Below are positions 18,141-27,775 of a DNA stretch of 64,000 nucleotides, piece after piece. The notes under the pieces are model-generated. The model did not search any database, was not told the origin of the DNA, and saw nothing but the letters and a program-made list of their open reading frames with translations. How positions within the stretch are numbered: the first letter of the stretch is position 1; every line of letters begins with the position of its first letter. The translations under genes were made by a program, and so were the position numbers. This stretch comes from Alphaproteobacteria bacterium (lineage in GTDB: Bacteria > Pseudomonadota > Alphaproteobacteria > UBA2966), in the NCBI GenBank assembly GCA_018650465.1, contig JABIFY010000074.1:1-64000 (forward strand), in the 5' to 3' direction.

Positions 18141-18467
18141 TCAGAGTTCGTTTTTGGCCTGCTGGATTAATTGTGCAAGGCCGTCAGTGGGGCCATCTTT
18201 TGGTTTGTGGACGCCGAGATAATGTTCAAAAAAATCGATGAACTCGTCGACCATGGTATTCGGGTCTTTTGGCAGTTCCTTGATGCCAAAGAAGGCAAAG
18301 GCGGAAAAGTTTGCGGCGGCGTGACGCATGCCTGAGGCAATCGCCTCCGGACTTTCACCACTTTCCAGCTGTTTGTTGGCAAGGTCGATGATCTGGTTGG
18401 CGATCTGAACACCCCTGCTGGCATGTTCATCGTCGTGGTTGTGGGGTGTTTCATCGCTCATCGTCAT
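18141..18467 (-). CDS. DUF3144-like protein of the formate dehydrogenase cluster
   Basis: A 108-residue soluble helical protein. The segment QIIDLANKQLESGESPEAIA and the following MRHAAANFSAFAFF resemble the DUF3144 family of unknown function; a related DUF5076-type assignment is possible. It lies 50 bases after the Fe-S accessory gene in the same direction and probably belongs to its transcript. The longest frame uses a TTG at 18476; I place the start at the first ATG (18467), with another ATG two codons on. Confidence 0.65.
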   Translation of the reverse strand: MTMSDETPHNHDDEHASRGVQIANQIIDLANKQLESGESPEAIASGMRHAAANFSAFAFFGIKELPKDPNTMVDEFIDFFEHYLGVHKPKDGPTDGLAQLIQQAKNEL

Positions 18468-18517
18468 ATCCCGCAAGGTGGGTGTGAATTTGATATCTTG
18501 TTTCGCCGGCCACGAAC

Positions 18518-20551
18518 TCAGTGAACCGTCGGATCATCTTCGTCATCTGTCAGTTTGCCCGAGATATATTCGTCCGTGGATCGCGGTAGCGGCCGGGCAC
18601 CGCCGGCCATGGGGTCGGGGGCGTTTTGGACCATATCGACAACCCGGCAGTCGGCGCACATTTTCAGGCGGTTCAGGGCCTGTTCGTCGCCGAACATGCT
18701 GTGGCCGGAAAGTTTTTCCACCATGTGGTCGATGGTTGACCTGACGCCATAGGGTTTGCCACAGCTGATACAGGCAAAGGGCTCTTCTTCATGCAGCACA
18801 CGTTTTTCCATGACATCCGGGGTCAGACGCAACCGGGTCTCCAGGCTGATAACCTTTTCCGGACAGGTCTGGCGACACAGGCCGCACTGGATGCAGGCGT
18901 TCTCCAGGAAGGACAGTCGCGGATAGTCAGGCGTGTCCGACAGGGCACCGACCGGGCAGGCGCTGACACAGGAGAGGCACAAGGTGCAGCCCTTTGTTTC
19001 GATGTTTACCGAGCCAAAGGGTGCGCCATCGGGCAGGGCGATCTGGTCGACCGGCTGAGGCGCGGCTTCATGCAGCATCTGCAGGCCCAGGCGCAATACT
19101 TCGCGTTTGTTGCCAAGGGGCAGGAAGGTCGCCGGTTTTGCCGCCGCGATGGCTTTGTCGGCCAGGTCGTTGAGCCGTGCCCCCAGGGCTTCGGGATCGG
19201 CCTCGTCCAGCAGGTGAACCCCGTATCTCTCATAGCCAAGACCGGCCTGGACGGCATCAACCCAACCGGCAATTTCCCGCAATCCTTCCGCCTCGTCGAC
19301 CCTGGCGGGCGGTACCAGCAGGGCAATTTGTGCGGCCCCCCAGGCCTGGGCGCTGATCAAAAATTCCATGCCAGTCTGGGTCACTTCGTTGACGGCAAAG
19401 GGCAGGACGTTGGCAGGCAGTCCGCCGAAATGGCGACCGATGTAGGTGATCATTTCTTCGCCATGGCGGGTGTCATGGAGCAGCAGCACGGGCTTTTCGC
19501 CCCCCGCTTTTCCATAGGTTGCCAGCAAGGTCCGGCCCCGGGTCAGCAGGGTCGACGACGTCGGGACCTGATAACCGGCGGCACCCGTCGGGCAAACGCT
19601 GGCACACATGCCGCAGCCACCACAGACATGGGCATCGAAGCTGACTTTTTCTCCGGCACGAATGATGGCACCGGCCGGGCAGATATCCAGGCAGCGCGTG
19701 CAGCCGTCGATGCCACTTCGGTTATGGGCGCAGATCCCGGCGTCGTATCGTACATATTCCGGCTTGCTGAATTCCCCCACCATATCGGCCAGGTCAAAAA
19801 GTGTATCGGCAACGGCCACGGAATCGTTGGTGTCGACCCTGAAATAGCCATCCCGCTTTTCCGGCGCCGTAATCAGTGATGCCGACCGCGTCAGGTCCAG
19901 AACCAGATCAAACTTCTGTTGTTGTGGGGTGCCGGGTCCGAAGGTCATGACCTCACGGGACGCGGGCAGCATCATGGCAAGGTTGCCAAAATTGACGTCA
20001 AAGGCTCCCAGATGACCGACCAGTCCGGCAACCTGGCCACGGTAAATCGGAAAGGCGTCGATGGCGGGCGGTGCCAAGGCGAAATCAGTTGTTATGACAA
20101 GGGTGACATCCAGTCGTTCGGACAGGCGGCGGGCACTTTCCAGGGCAGCCTCATCCTCGCCCAGCACCAGAACATGCCCCTCGCTTTCCATCTCGATCGT
20201 GGCGTAACCCGGTTGTTCGACCAGGGCTTCCGCCAGCAGGGCGGCCATTTTGGCGGTCGCGGGTGCCTGACCCCGGCTCCAGCCGGCTTTCTCGCGAATG
20301 TTCAGGAACTGCAGGTCGGCGTCGTGCCCGGTTTCTTCGGCGGTCTCAAGAAAGACCGCTGCCTCCTGGGTGCAGGCAATTAAAACAGGCGCATCTCCGG
20401 CCAGTGCTTTTTCCGCCCGGGCCAGGCCTGATCGACAGAGATCAGTTGCGGCTTCAGGAATTTCCCTGTCCAGACTGTCGGCAATTAAAGTGTGATCGAT
20501 GTGCATGCTGTTGTTGCAGCTACACAGTAAAATACGTCTGGAATTACTCAT
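18518..20551 (-). CDS. Formate dehydrogenase-associated multi-[4Fe-4S] ferredoxin protein
   Basis: A 677-residue cytoplasmic iron-sulfur protein. Two pairs of [4Fe-4S] motifs are visible: CTRCLDICPAG with CGGCGMCASVCPTG in the middle, and CTLCLSCVSACPVG with CIQCGLCRQTCPE towards the C-terminus. A final CISCGKP and CADC may bind a further metal. The N-terminus carries a CSCNNS segment. Such proteins accompany DUF3305/DUF3306, TorD and formate dehydrogenase genes and may supply electrons for, or help mature, the enzyme; the exact role is not established. It is divergent from the DUF3305 gene 105 bases away. The ATG at 20551 is preferred over an upstream GTG. Confidence 0.8.
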   Translation of the reverse strand: MSNSRRILLCSCNNSMHIDHTLIADSLDREIPEAATDLCRSGLARAEKALAGDAPVLIACTQEAAVFLETAEETGHDADLQFLNIREKAGWSRGQAPATAKMAALLAEALVEQPGYATIEMESEGHVLVLGEDEAALESARRLSERLDVTLVITTDFALAPPAIDAFPIYRGQVAGLVGHLGAFDVNFGNLAMMLPASREVMTFGPGTPQQQKFDLVLDLTRSASLITAPEKRDGYFRVDTNDSVAVADTLFDLADMVGEFSKPEYVRYDAGICAHNRSGIDGCTRCLDICPAGAIIRAGEKVSFDAHVCGGCGMCASVCPTGAAGYQVPTSSTLLTRGRTLLATYGKAGGEKPVLLLHDTRHGEEMITYIGRHFGGLPANVLPFAVNEVTQTGMEFLISAQAWGAAQIALLVPPARVDEAEGLREIAGWVDAVQAGLGYERYGVHLLDEADPEALGARLNDLADKAIAAAKPATFLPLGNKREVLRLGLQMLHEAAPQPVDQIALPDGAPFGSVNIETKGCTLCLSCVSACPVGALSDTPDYPRLSFLENACIQCGLCRQTCPEKVISLETRLRLTPDVMEKRVLHEEEPFACISCGKPYGVRSTIDHMVEKLSGHSMFGDEQALNRLKMCADCRVVDMVQNAPDPMAGGARPLPRSTDEYISGKLTDDEDDPTVH

Positions 20552-20656
20552 GAACCCTGTTTTCCCCACCTCGGCAAGGGAGGAATATTGCGCGGATCAC
20601 CTGCATGATGCAAGCTGACCCGACAAGTAGGTGAATATATTCCTTTGGGGAAAATC

Positions 20657-21178
20657 ATGCAGGCAGACGCAGAAGTTTATTTGGGGGTCGTCGTTGAACG
20701 CCGGGAAATTGATAACCCCTGGGAGGACTATATCTGGCGACCGGTCATGGTCATGCCGGGTGCGCCAATGGATGTTGCGTGGAAGGACATCCACGAAGGC
20801 GAGGGCTGGAAACACTTTCTGGCACGGACCCTGCCGCTGGAACTTCATAAAAGCGATACCGAAGGCTATCGGGAGAACCTTGGCCAGCCTGTGCCACTGG
20901 TTTTTGTTGCCCTGCGACCCGGCGAAGAAGTTGAGGAAGAAGAGGTTGAGCCTTTTCTGCTGACCGCCTGTCCCCACGAGGCCTCTGGCTATATGGAAAG
21001 TGGCGACGTGATCGTCGAAGGTGTGGAAATGCCACCTAGCGTGGCGGCCTGGCTGGTTGAATTTGTCGAACAACATCATGTCGACGAACCCTTTCGCAAA
21101 CGCAAGAACAAACGCCACGAGGACCGCGACCAGGGGTCCCGGCCGCGCGGACGTTTTGGTGGCGGAGTCCCTTCATGA
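20657..21178 (+). CDS. DUF3305 family protein
   Basis: A 173-residue protein with the family opening VYLGVVVERREIDNPWEDYIWRP shortened here to its key parts VVVERR and NPW. It is acidic in the middle with an EEVEEEEVEP run and ends in a basic tail. DUF3305 proteins are found with formate dehydrogenase operons and are of unknown function. The ATG at 20657 follows GGGG. Its stop overlaps the start of the DUF3306 gene (ATGA), so the two are translationally coupled. Confidence 0.8.
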   Translation: MQADAEVYLGVVVERREIDNPWEDYIWRPVMVMPGAPMDVAWKDIHEGEGWKHFLARTLPLELHKSDTEGYRENLGQPVPLVFVALRPGEEVEEEEVEPFLLTACPHEASGYMESGDVIVEGVEMPPSVAAWLVEFVEQHHVDEPFRKRKNKRHEDRDQGSRPRGRFGGGVPS

Positions 21179-21804
21179 GCACCAATGGCAAGGCCCCGGA
21201 TACAGATACTGGCGCTGGTGCTGGCACAGACGCGCTTCCCGGCGAATCCCGGTTTCAGCGATGGTCGCGTCTGAAGTCGGACGACCGCAGCGGGCCGGCT
21301 GAGCCGGATCAGTCGCTGGTTGTTGATGATCCGGAAGGACTTTTGGCCGGGGCCGATGAGGCTGATGAGGTGGCAGATACAAGGACGACGGAAGAGATTG
21401 TCGCCGATTTGCCGGACATCGAGACGCTGGAAAAAGACAGCGACTTCACCGGCTTCATGCAGGCAGGGGTGCCGGAGGAACTGAAGAACCTGGCCCTGAA
21501 AAAGCTCTGGCTGAGCGATCCTGTGCTCGCCAATGTGGATGGCCTCAACGACTATGACGACGATTTTAATGTCATCGACAAGGTCATTGAAATCGCCTCG
21601 GATGTTCTCGACAAGGTCTCGGACTCAGCTGAAAAGCTGGAAGAGGTATCGGAGACTGAAGCCGCGACAACGGCGGAAAATGCTGGCGAAGAGGTCGCGC
21701 CAGCGTCCGCGGAACCGTCAGAAGCCATCGTTGCGGAAGTGGATGAAGAATTGCCCGCCCAACCCGATATACGACCGCCGGATGGCCTGGAACCTGATAA
21801 ATAG
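21175..21804 (+). CDS. DUF3306 family protein
   Basis: A 209-residue, very acidic protein containing RFQRWSRLK near residue 24 and the conserved-type core FMQAGVPEELKNLALKKLW followed by LNDYDDDF, typical of DUF3306. The remainder is low-complexity Glu/Ala/Asp. The start overlaps the DUF3305 stop by 4 bases. Both are part of the formate dehydrogenase accessory set; the function is unknown. Confidence 0.8.
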   Translation: MSTNGKAPDTDTGAGAGTDALPGESRFQRWSRLKSDDRSGPAEPDQSLVVDDPEGLLAGADEADEVADTRTTEEIVADLPDIETLEKDSDFTGFMQAGVPEELKNLALKKLWLSDPVLANVDGLNDYDDDFNVIDKVIEIASDVLDKVSDSAEKLEEVSETEAATTAENAGEEVAPASAEPSEAIVAEVDEELPAQPDIRPPDGLEPDK

Positions 21805-21988
21805 TCATATTGTCCGACTATATGAAATAAAAAGTTTACATTTTGGGAATTCGGGCCTAGCATTTGACTCTCCCAGGTTGCAGATACTGCCTGTAATATC
21901 AGGTGGTTATATTTTTATTTTGTAATATTCAAAGGCCTGGGGCAAAAATGAGAACAAGAATAGAGTAAATCCAACGGGGAGTTGGGGT

Positions 21989-22612
21989 ATGAGCGAGGTT
22001 CATACGACAATAGTCGAAACCTCTGCAGAAGCGGACTTTGACGGGATTCGCGCGGGGTTTTACGCGCTTCTCGCGCGTTTGCTCGCCCGCCCTCTGGACG
22101 ACGAATTTCTTGATCATGTATCCCGCCTCGAAGGCGATGACAGCGCACTTGGCCTGGCGCTGACGAAAGTCGCAGGGCTGGCGAAGGCGGGGTCGGATGA
22201 TCATTTCCAGGACGAATATTCCCGGCTGTTTTACGGTCAGGGCCAGGGTGGCGAACTGCTGCCCTTCTCCTCCTATTATCTGACCGGGCAGCTTTACGAT
22301 GCGCCATTGGCCGCTGTCCGCGATGACATGGCGACGCTTGGCATCCAGCCGACCGGGTCTGTGAAGGAGCCGGAAGACCATATCGCCGGATTGCTGGACA
22401 TGATGCATGGCCTGATCACCGGTCGCTTTGATGCCGGGACCGTCAACCTCGTCGGCCAGCAGGATTTTTATGATCGCCATATTGGTCCGTGGGCCAGCGA
22501 TTTTTTTGCAGACCTGAAGAAGGCTGACTCCGCTGAATTTTATGCGGCGGTGGCCGAACTGGGACTGGCCTTTACGGATATTGAGGCGGAGGCATTCAGA
22601 CTGGCCGCCTGA
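21989..22612 (+). CDS. TorD-family molecular chaperone
   Basis: A 207-residue helical protein of the TorD/DmsD family of redox-enzyme maturation proteins, which bind the twin-arginine leader of molybdoenzymes and hold them for cofactor insertion. Recognisable segments are FYALLARLLARPL near the N-terminus and EPEDHIAGLLDMMHGL near residue 131. Lying just ahead of fdhA, it is the likely dedicated chaperone for that catalytic subunit. The upstream 184-base gap is AT-rich and contains a CCTG-N6-CAGG dyad, a possible regulator site ahead of this operon. Confidence 0.85.
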   Translation: MSEVHTTIVETSAEADFDGIRAGFYALLARLLARPLDDEFLDHVSRLEGDDSALGLALTKVAGLAKAGSDDHFQDEYSRLFYGQGQGGELLPFSSYYLTGQLYDAPLAAVRDDMATLGIQPTGSVKEPEDHIAGLLDMMHGLITGRFDAGTVNLVGQQDFYDRHIGPWASDFFADLKKADSAEFYAAVAELGLAFTDIEAEAFRLAA

Positions 22613-22737
22613 GGTATGGGTCCGGCAAGGCTGTATGAAATTTTACCGGAACAGAAGACAGAAGCACTGACAGAAGCACAGAAAGACGGATCGCCCGAGG
22701 GCGAAACAACAAATCAAAAAACGGGAGACAGGGCAAG

Positions 22738-22941
22738 ATGGATCACAAAGACAAGAGCTCAAAACCTGAAAAACGCGGTCGTCGGGAATTTTTGACCCTC
22801 GCCGGCATAAGTGCCGCGGGCGTTGGTGCGCTGGCGGCTGCCGGTACGGCGGAAGCCGCAGAAAGCAAACAAACGGACAAGGGACAAGGCTATCAGGAAA
22901 CGGCCCACGTCCGCACATACTACGAGCTGGCCAAATACTGA
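22738..22941 (+). CDS. Small twin-arginine protein (formate dehydrogenase region TAT target type)
   Basis: A 67-residue protein with a twin-arginine signal GRREFLTLAG (Arg-Arg at about 15-16), a hydrophobic stretch AAGVGALAAAGTAEA and a short mature part ending YYELAKY. This matches the small TAT proteins regularly found one gene ahead of fdhA. The ATG is preceded by AGACAGGGCAAG, a weak ribosome site. It may be exported with, or help assemble, the periplasmic enzyme. Confidence 0.8.
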   Translation: MDHKDKSSKPEKRGRREFLTLAGISAAGVGALAAAGTAEAAESKQTDKGQGYQETAHVRTYYELAKY

Positions 22942-22996
22942 TTTTCGTAAATCAGACAGCCAATAAAAAAGCAGGAAAACAATACAGGAGGCTCGA

Positions 22997-25864
22997 ATGC
23001 TTGCAAAAAAAAGCAGCGCAAAGGCCAGCGGGAAGAAACTAAAAGATTCGTTGAACGGTGTCGTCGGACAAGGTGTTGACCGTCGCTCCTTTCTGAAAAA
23101 GTCGGGTATCGCCATGGGCGGCGTCGCCCTTGCCGGGACAGCATCGCCAGGCATTGTGAAAAAGGCCAAGGCCCAGACGGCGAAGGCCGACGTCAAGAAA
23201 ATCAAATCCATCTGCACGCACTGTTCAGTTGGCTGTACGGTTATGGCCGAAGTTGACAAGGGTGTCTGGACCGGACAGGAGCCAGGCTTCGACAGCCCGT
23301 TCAACCTTGGTGGTCACTGCGCCAAGGGTGCCAGTGTGCGCGAACATGCCCACAACGAACGCCGCCTGAAGTACCCCATGAAATTGACGGGTGGAAAATG
23401 GCAGCGCGTTTCCTGGGAACAGGCCATCAACGATATCGGCGACAAGATGTTGGATATCCGCAAGGCCTCGGGTCCGGATTCGGTTTATTGGCTGGGCTCT
23501 GCCAAGTTCAATAACGAACAAAGCTATCTGTTCCGCAAGTTCTATGCTTTCTGGGGTTCCAACAACGGTGACCACCAGGCACGGATTTGTCACTCGACCA
23601 CGGTTGCAGGTGTGGCAAACACCTGGGGCTATGGCGCCATGACAAACTCCTACAACGATATGCATAATTCGCGGTCGATGTTCCTGATCGGATCCAATCC
23701 GGCAGAAGCACATCCGGTCGCGGTGCAGCATATCCTGCGGGCCAAGGAACGGAACAATGCAGCCCTGATCGTTTGTGATCCGCGCTTTACCCGGACCGCA
23801 GCCCACGCTGACGAATATGTCCGCTTCCGTCCGGGCACGGACGTCGCCCTGATCTGGGGTATCCTGCATCACATCTTCAAGAACGGCTGGGAAGACAAGG
23901 AATTCATTCGCCAGCGCGTCTGGGGTCTGGAACAGATCAAGGCTGAAGTGAAGAACTGGACGCCGGAAGAAACCGAACGGGTCACCGGTGTTCCGGGCGC
24001 GCAACTGAAGCGCGTTGCCCGCACTCTCGCCAATAACCGTCCGGGCACCATCGTCTGGTGCATGGGTGGCACACAGCACACCAACGGCAACAACAACACC
24101 CGCGCCTACTGCATCCTGCAGCTGGCCCTTGGCAACATGGGCAAGGCCGGTGGCGGTGCCAACATTTTCCGCGGCCACGACAACGTGCAGGGCGCAACCG
24201 ATTTCTGCATCCTGTCGCACAGCCTGCCGGGCTATTACGGCCTGTCATCCGGTGCCTGGAAGCACTGGAGCCGTGTCTGGGATGTTGATTACGACTATAT
24301 CAAGGGTCGCTTTGCCACCAAGAAACTGATGGAATCCAAAGGCATTCCGGTGTCTCGCTGGATCGACGGTGTGCTTGAGCAAAAAGAAAAGATCGATCAG
24401 CCGGATAATGTCCGGGCCATGGTTCTGTGGGGCCACGCTGTGAACTCCCAGACCCGTTTGCCGGAAATGAAGAAGGCCATGGAAAAGCTGGATCTGATGG
24501 TGATCATCGATCCGGTGCCGACTTTTGCTTCCGTCATTCCGGACCGCCAGGATGGTGTCTATGTGCTGCCGGCGGCAACACAGTACGAGACCTATGGCTC
24601 GGTCACGGCCTCCAACCGCTCACTGCAGTGGCGTGACAAGGTCATCGAGCCGATCTTCGAAGCCAAGCCCGATCACGAAGTGATGTATCTCTTCGCCAAG
24701 AAGCTCGGCTTTGAGAAGGAGATGTTCAAGAACATCAAGGTCAATGATAACGAGCCGTTTATTGAAGACATCACGCGTGAATTCAATGGCGGCATGTGGA
24801 CCATCGGCTATACCGGTCAGTCACCTGAGCGCATGCGCAAGCAGATGGCGAACCAGCATACCTTTGACCGCACAACCCTGCAGGCCAATGGCGGTCCTTG
24901 CGACGGTGAATATTACGGTCTGCCCTGGCCTTGCTGGGGCACGCCGGAAATGGGCCATCCAGGCACGCCGATCCTCTATGATCCGTCGAAGTCGATTGCC
25001 GAAGGTGGTCTGACTTTCCGGGCACGCTTTGGCGTCCAGCGCGAAGGCACCAACCTGCTGGCCGAAGGTTCGTATTCGGTTGGTTCGGAAATCAAGGACG
25101 GCTATCCCGAATTCACCATGGCCATGCTCAAGAAGCTTGGCTGGGATGGTGATCTGACGGCTGCGGAACGTGCGTCCATTGAAAAAGTCGCCGGGGACAA
25201 GACCAACTGGAAAACCGATCTTTCGGGTGGTATCCAGCGGGTTGCCATCAAGCATGGTTGTGCCCCCTTCGGCAACGCCAAGGCCCGGACCGTTGTCTGG
25301 ACCTTCCCCGATCCGGTGCCGTTGCACCGCGAGCCGCTCTATACGCCGCGGCGCGATCTGTTGCCGAAGTACGAGACCTACAAGGACAAGCAGGCCTATC
25401 GTCTGCCGACCAAGTTTGCCTCGATCCAGAAGAACGATTTCTCAAAGGATTTCCCGACCATTCTGACATCGGGACGTCTGGTGGAATATGAAGGCGGTGG
25501 TGACGAAAGCCGGGCCAACAAGTGGCTGGCTGAACTGCAGCAGGAAATGTTCCTCGAGATCAATCCACGCGATGCCAATAATCTCGGCATTCGTGCCGGC
25601 GGCCAGGTCTGGGTGCACAGCCCGGAAGGCGGCAAGGTTCTGGTCGCTGCCCTGATCACCGAACGGGTTGCGTCCGGCGTGGTCTTCATGCCCTTCCACT
25701 TCGGTGGTCACTGGCAAGGCAAGAGCCTGCGGGACAAGTATCCGCCCGGTGCCGATCCTTACGTTCTCGGCGAAGCCATGAACATGTGCGGCACCTACGG
25801 CTATGACTCGGTGACGCAGATGCAGGAAACCAAAGTGACGCTGTGTCGCGTCGAAGCGGCATAA
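22997..25864 (+). CDS. fdhA: Formate dehydrogenase catalytic subunit alpha (molybdopterin/tungstopterin, Tat-exported)
   Basis: A 955-residue catalytic subunit oxidising formate to CO2 in the periplasm. It has a twin-arginine signal (RRSFLKK, Arg29-Arg30), a [4Fe-4S] site with Cys73, Cys76, Cys80 and Cys108, and the metal-pterin ligand Cys198 in ARICHST. The ligand codon is TGT, so this is the cysteine and not the selenocysteine type. Molybdopterin dinucleotide-binding domains follow to the C-terminus. Strong ribosome site AGGAGG. It heads fdhA-fdhB, with fdhC after a hairpin. Codon use looks richer in G+C than the flanking backbone, consistent with transfer. Confidence 0.92.
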   Translation: MLAKKSSAKASGKKLKDSLNGVVGQGVDRRSFLKKSGIAMGGVALAGTASPGIVKKAKAQTAKADVKKIKSICTHCSVGCTVMAEVDKGVWTGQEPGFDSPFNLGGHCAKGASVREHAHNERRLKYPMKLTGGKWQRVSWEQAINDIGDKMLDIRKASGPDSVYWLGSAKFNNEQSYLFRKFYAFWGSNNGDHQARICHSTTVAGVANTWGYGAMTNSYNDMHNSRSMFLIGSNPAEAHPVAVQHILRAKERNNAALIVCDPRFTRTAAHADEYVRFRPGTDVALIWGILHHIFKNGWEDKEFIRQRVWGLEQIKAEVKNWTPEETERVTGVPGAQLKRVARTLANNRPGTIVWCMGGTQHTNGNNNTRAYCILQLALGNMGKAGGGANIFRGHDNVQGATDFCILSHSLPGYYGLSSGAWKHWSRVWDVDYDYIKGRFATKKLMESKGIPVSRWIDGVLEQKEKIDQPDNVRAMVLWGHAVNSQTRLPEMKKAMEKLDLMVIIDPVPTFASVIPDRQDGVYVLPAATQYETYGSVTASNRSLQWRDKVIEPIFEAKPDHEVMYLFAKKLGFEKEMFKNIKVNDNEPFIEDITREFNGGMWTIGYTGQSPERMRKQMANQHTFDRTTLQANGGPCDGEYYGLPWPCWGTPEMGHPGTPILYDPSKSIAEGGLTFRARFGVQREGTNLLAEGSYSVGSEIKDGYPEFTMAMLKKLGWDGDLTAAERASIEKVAGDKTNWKTDLSGGIQRVAIKHGCAPFGNAKARTVVWTFPDPVPLHREPLYTPRRDLLPKYETYKDKQAYRLPTKFASIQKNDFSKDFPTILTSGRLVEYEGGGDESRANKWLAELQQEMFLEINPRDANNLGIRAGGQVWVHSPEGGKVLVAALITERVASGVVFMPFHFGGHWQGKSLRDKYPPGADPYVLGEAMNMCGTYGYDSVTQMQETKVTLCRVEAA

Positions 25865-25879
25865 GGGAGGAGACATATC

Positions 25880-26476
25880 ATGGCCAGAATGAAGTTCCTG
25901 TGTGACTCCGAACGCTGCATCGAATGCAACGCTTGCGTTACCGCCTGTAAAAACGAAAACGAAGTTCCCTGGGGCGTCAACCGGCGTCGTGTGGTGACCA
26001 TCAATGATGGCTCACCTGGGGAACGGTCCATTTCCGTCGCCTGCATGCATTGCTCGGATGCACCATGTATTTCGGTGTGTCCGGTGGATTGTATCTACCA
26101 GACCGAAGACGGTGTTGTGCTGCACTCCAAAGACCTCTGCATCGGGTGTGGCTATTGCTTCTATGGTTGCCCGTTTGGCGCCCCGCAATATCCGCAGGCC
26201 GGCAACTACGGCAGTCGCGGCAAGATGGACAAGTGCACCTTCTGCAGCGGTGGTCCGGAAGAAGATCATTCCTCAGAAGAATTCACCAAATACGGCCGTA
26301 ACCGTCTGGCTGAGGGCAAACTGCCGCTTTGTGCAGAAATGTGCTCAACCAAGGCCCTGTTGGCCGGTGATGGTGACACGGTTTCAAATATCTACCGGGA
26401 GCGGGTCGTGGAACGCGGCTTCGGGTCCGGTGCCTGGGGCTGGGGGACCGCCTACAAGCAGAAGTCCGGGTCCTGA
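25880..26476 (+). CDS. fdhB: Formate dehydrogenase iron-sulfur subunit beta
   Basis: A 198-residue electron-transfer subunit with four [4Fe-4S] sites: CIECNACVTACKNE, CMHCSDAPCISVCPVDC, CIGCGYCFYGCPFG and the split KCTFC with CAEMC. It passes electrons from FdhA to the cytochrome b subunit. No Tat signal or C-terminal membrane anchor is visible, so it presumably crosses the membrane in complex with FdhA. It starts 15 bases after fdhA, preceded by GGGAGGAG. Confidence 0.92.
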   Translation: MARMKFLCDSERCIECNACVTACKNENEVPWGVNRRRVVTINDGSPGERSISVACMHCSDAPCISVCPVDCIYQTEDGVVLHSKDLCIGCGYCFYGCPFGAPQYPQAGNYGSRGKMDKCTFCSGGPEEDHSSEEFTKYGRNRLAEGKLPLCAEMCSTKALLAGDGDTVSNIYRERVVERGFGSGAWGWGTAYKQKSGS

Positions 26477-26511
26477 TGTGACGTCTGGACAGGACATTTG
26501 AAGTAACGATT

Positions 26512-26552
26512 GGCTGATCAGTCGCCATTAACCGGCTGGTCAGCCTTTTTTT
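26512..26552 (+). terminator. Intrinsic terminator-like hairpin between fdhB and fdhC
   Basis: GGCTGATCAG and CTGGTCAGCC form a 10-bp stem with one G-U pair around a 14-base loop, followed by seven T. It stands 36 bases after the fdhB stop and 55 before the fdhC start, so it may reduce fdhC transcription or mark a separate fdhC transcript. Confidence 0.75.
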
Positions 26553-26606
26553 GCCAAACCCGAATGACGGGGGACGGTTGATGTTTTCATTTGGGAGGTT
26601 TCGACA

Positions 26607-27692
26607 ATGAAGACAGTCGGAAGCATAATTCTTGCGCTGGTGATGGTGCTTTTGGTTGCGACGACCGGGCAGCCGGCGAAAGCGGCTGATGTGCGGGCAC
26701 CGTCAAATGCCACCCAGGCAACCATGGGTGCGGTACCGGGAAATGTTTCCGGCAATCTCAGCGATGCCACGATCTGGGGCAAGGTTCGCCACGGGGCCGC
26801 AGGGTCCGTGACCATTCCTGACAAAAAAGCCGCGGTGCTGGTTCAGGATGGCGGCGAGCGTTTACGGCTTTTCCGCAATGGGGCCCAGACCAAATGGGGG
26901 ACCTGGATCCTTCTGGCCGCTGTAATGGCCTGCGTGGCCATGTATGTCGGTCGCGGCAAAATCCGCATCGAAAGCGGACCCAGTGGCCGAACCGTGCAGC
27001 GCTTCAACGAACTTGAACGGTTCACGCACTGGTTGACGGCGGGCTCCTTTATCGTGCTGGGCCTCAGTGGTCTGAACATGATGTTCGGCAAATTTGTCTT
27101 GCTGCCTGTGATCGGTGCCAGTGCTTTTGGCACGCTGACCCTGTGGGGCAAATACGCCCATGATTTCCTGGGTTTTGCTTTCATGGTCGGGCTGATTCTG
27201 TTGCTGATTATCTGGCTTCGCCACAACATTCCGAACCGGCTGGATATTGAATGGCTGAAGAAGGGCGGTGGGCTGTTCAGTGAAGGAACGCATGTCCCGG
27301 CCCGCAAATTCAATGCCGGTCAAAAGCTGATCTACTGGGCCGTGATCCTGCTGGGCATTTCATTGTCGGCCAGCGGTCTGGCCCTGTTCTTCCCCTATGA
27401 TATCCATTTGTTTGGCGGAACCTTCAAGCTGCTGAACCTGTTTGGTCTTGAACTGGAAACCAATCTGACGCCGTTGATGGAAACCCAGTTGGCCCTGGTC
27501 TGGCATGGCACAGTGGCCCTGGTGATGGTGGCAATAACCATCGCACATATCTATATCGGTTCGATCGGTATGGAGGGGGCGCTGGATGCCGTGGTCAGTG
27601 GTGATGTGGACGAAAACTGGGCCCGCGAACATCACGAACTGTGGCTTGAAGAAATCAACACATCAGTCGTCAAATCCGAACCGGCTGAATAG
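26607..27692 (+). CDS. fdhC: Formate dehydrogenase cytochrome b subunit gamma
   Basis: A 361-residue membrane subunit carrying electrons to the quinone pool. An N-terminal signal/hydrophobic segment and a periplasmic stretch are followed by a first membrane helix near residue 95 and then the four-helix cytochrome b561-like domain. Heme-ligand histidines are seen in ERFTHW, KYAHDF, WHGTVAL and AHIYIG. The extra N-terminal region is typical of the periplasmic FDH gamma subunits of this group. It has its own ribosome site GGGAGG and may also have its own promoter after the hairpin. Confidence 0.9.
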   Translation: MKTVGSIILALVMVLLVATTGQPAKAADVRAPSNATQATMGAVPGNVSGNLSDATIWGKVRHGAAGSVTIPDKKAAVLVQDGGERLRLFRNGAQTKWGTWILLAAVMACVAMYVGRGKIRIESGPSGRTVQRFNELERFTHWLTAGSFIVLGLSGLNMMFGKFVLLPVIGASAFGTLTLWGKYAHDFLGFAFMVGLILLLIIWLRHNIPNRLDIEWLKKGGGLFSEGTHVPARKFNAGQKLIYWAVILLGISLSASGLALFFPYDIHLFGGTFKLLNLFGLELETNLTPLMETQLALVWHGTVALVMVAITIAHIYIGSIGMEGALDAVVSGDVDENWAREHHELWLEEINTSVVKSEPAE

Positions 27693-27775
27693 CCTGGACC
27701 TTGACTATCCGGACACCTATGAACCGGACCGTGCCAACACTGACGTTATAATATCTGTCGTTAAAACATCTCTGC

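Noticed and set aside
18791-19879. Long plus-strand frame of 362 codons
   Set aside because: It is antisense to the Fe-S accessory gene, whose cysteine motifs are clearly real.
23588-23590. Selenocysteine (TGA) in the formate dehydrogenase active site
   Set aside because: The codon at the ligand position of ARICHST is TGT, an ordinary cysteine; no in-frame TGA or SECIS-like hairpin is needed.
23225-24220. Long minus-strand frame of 331 codons
   Set aside because: Antisense shadow of fdhA in G+C-rich DNA.
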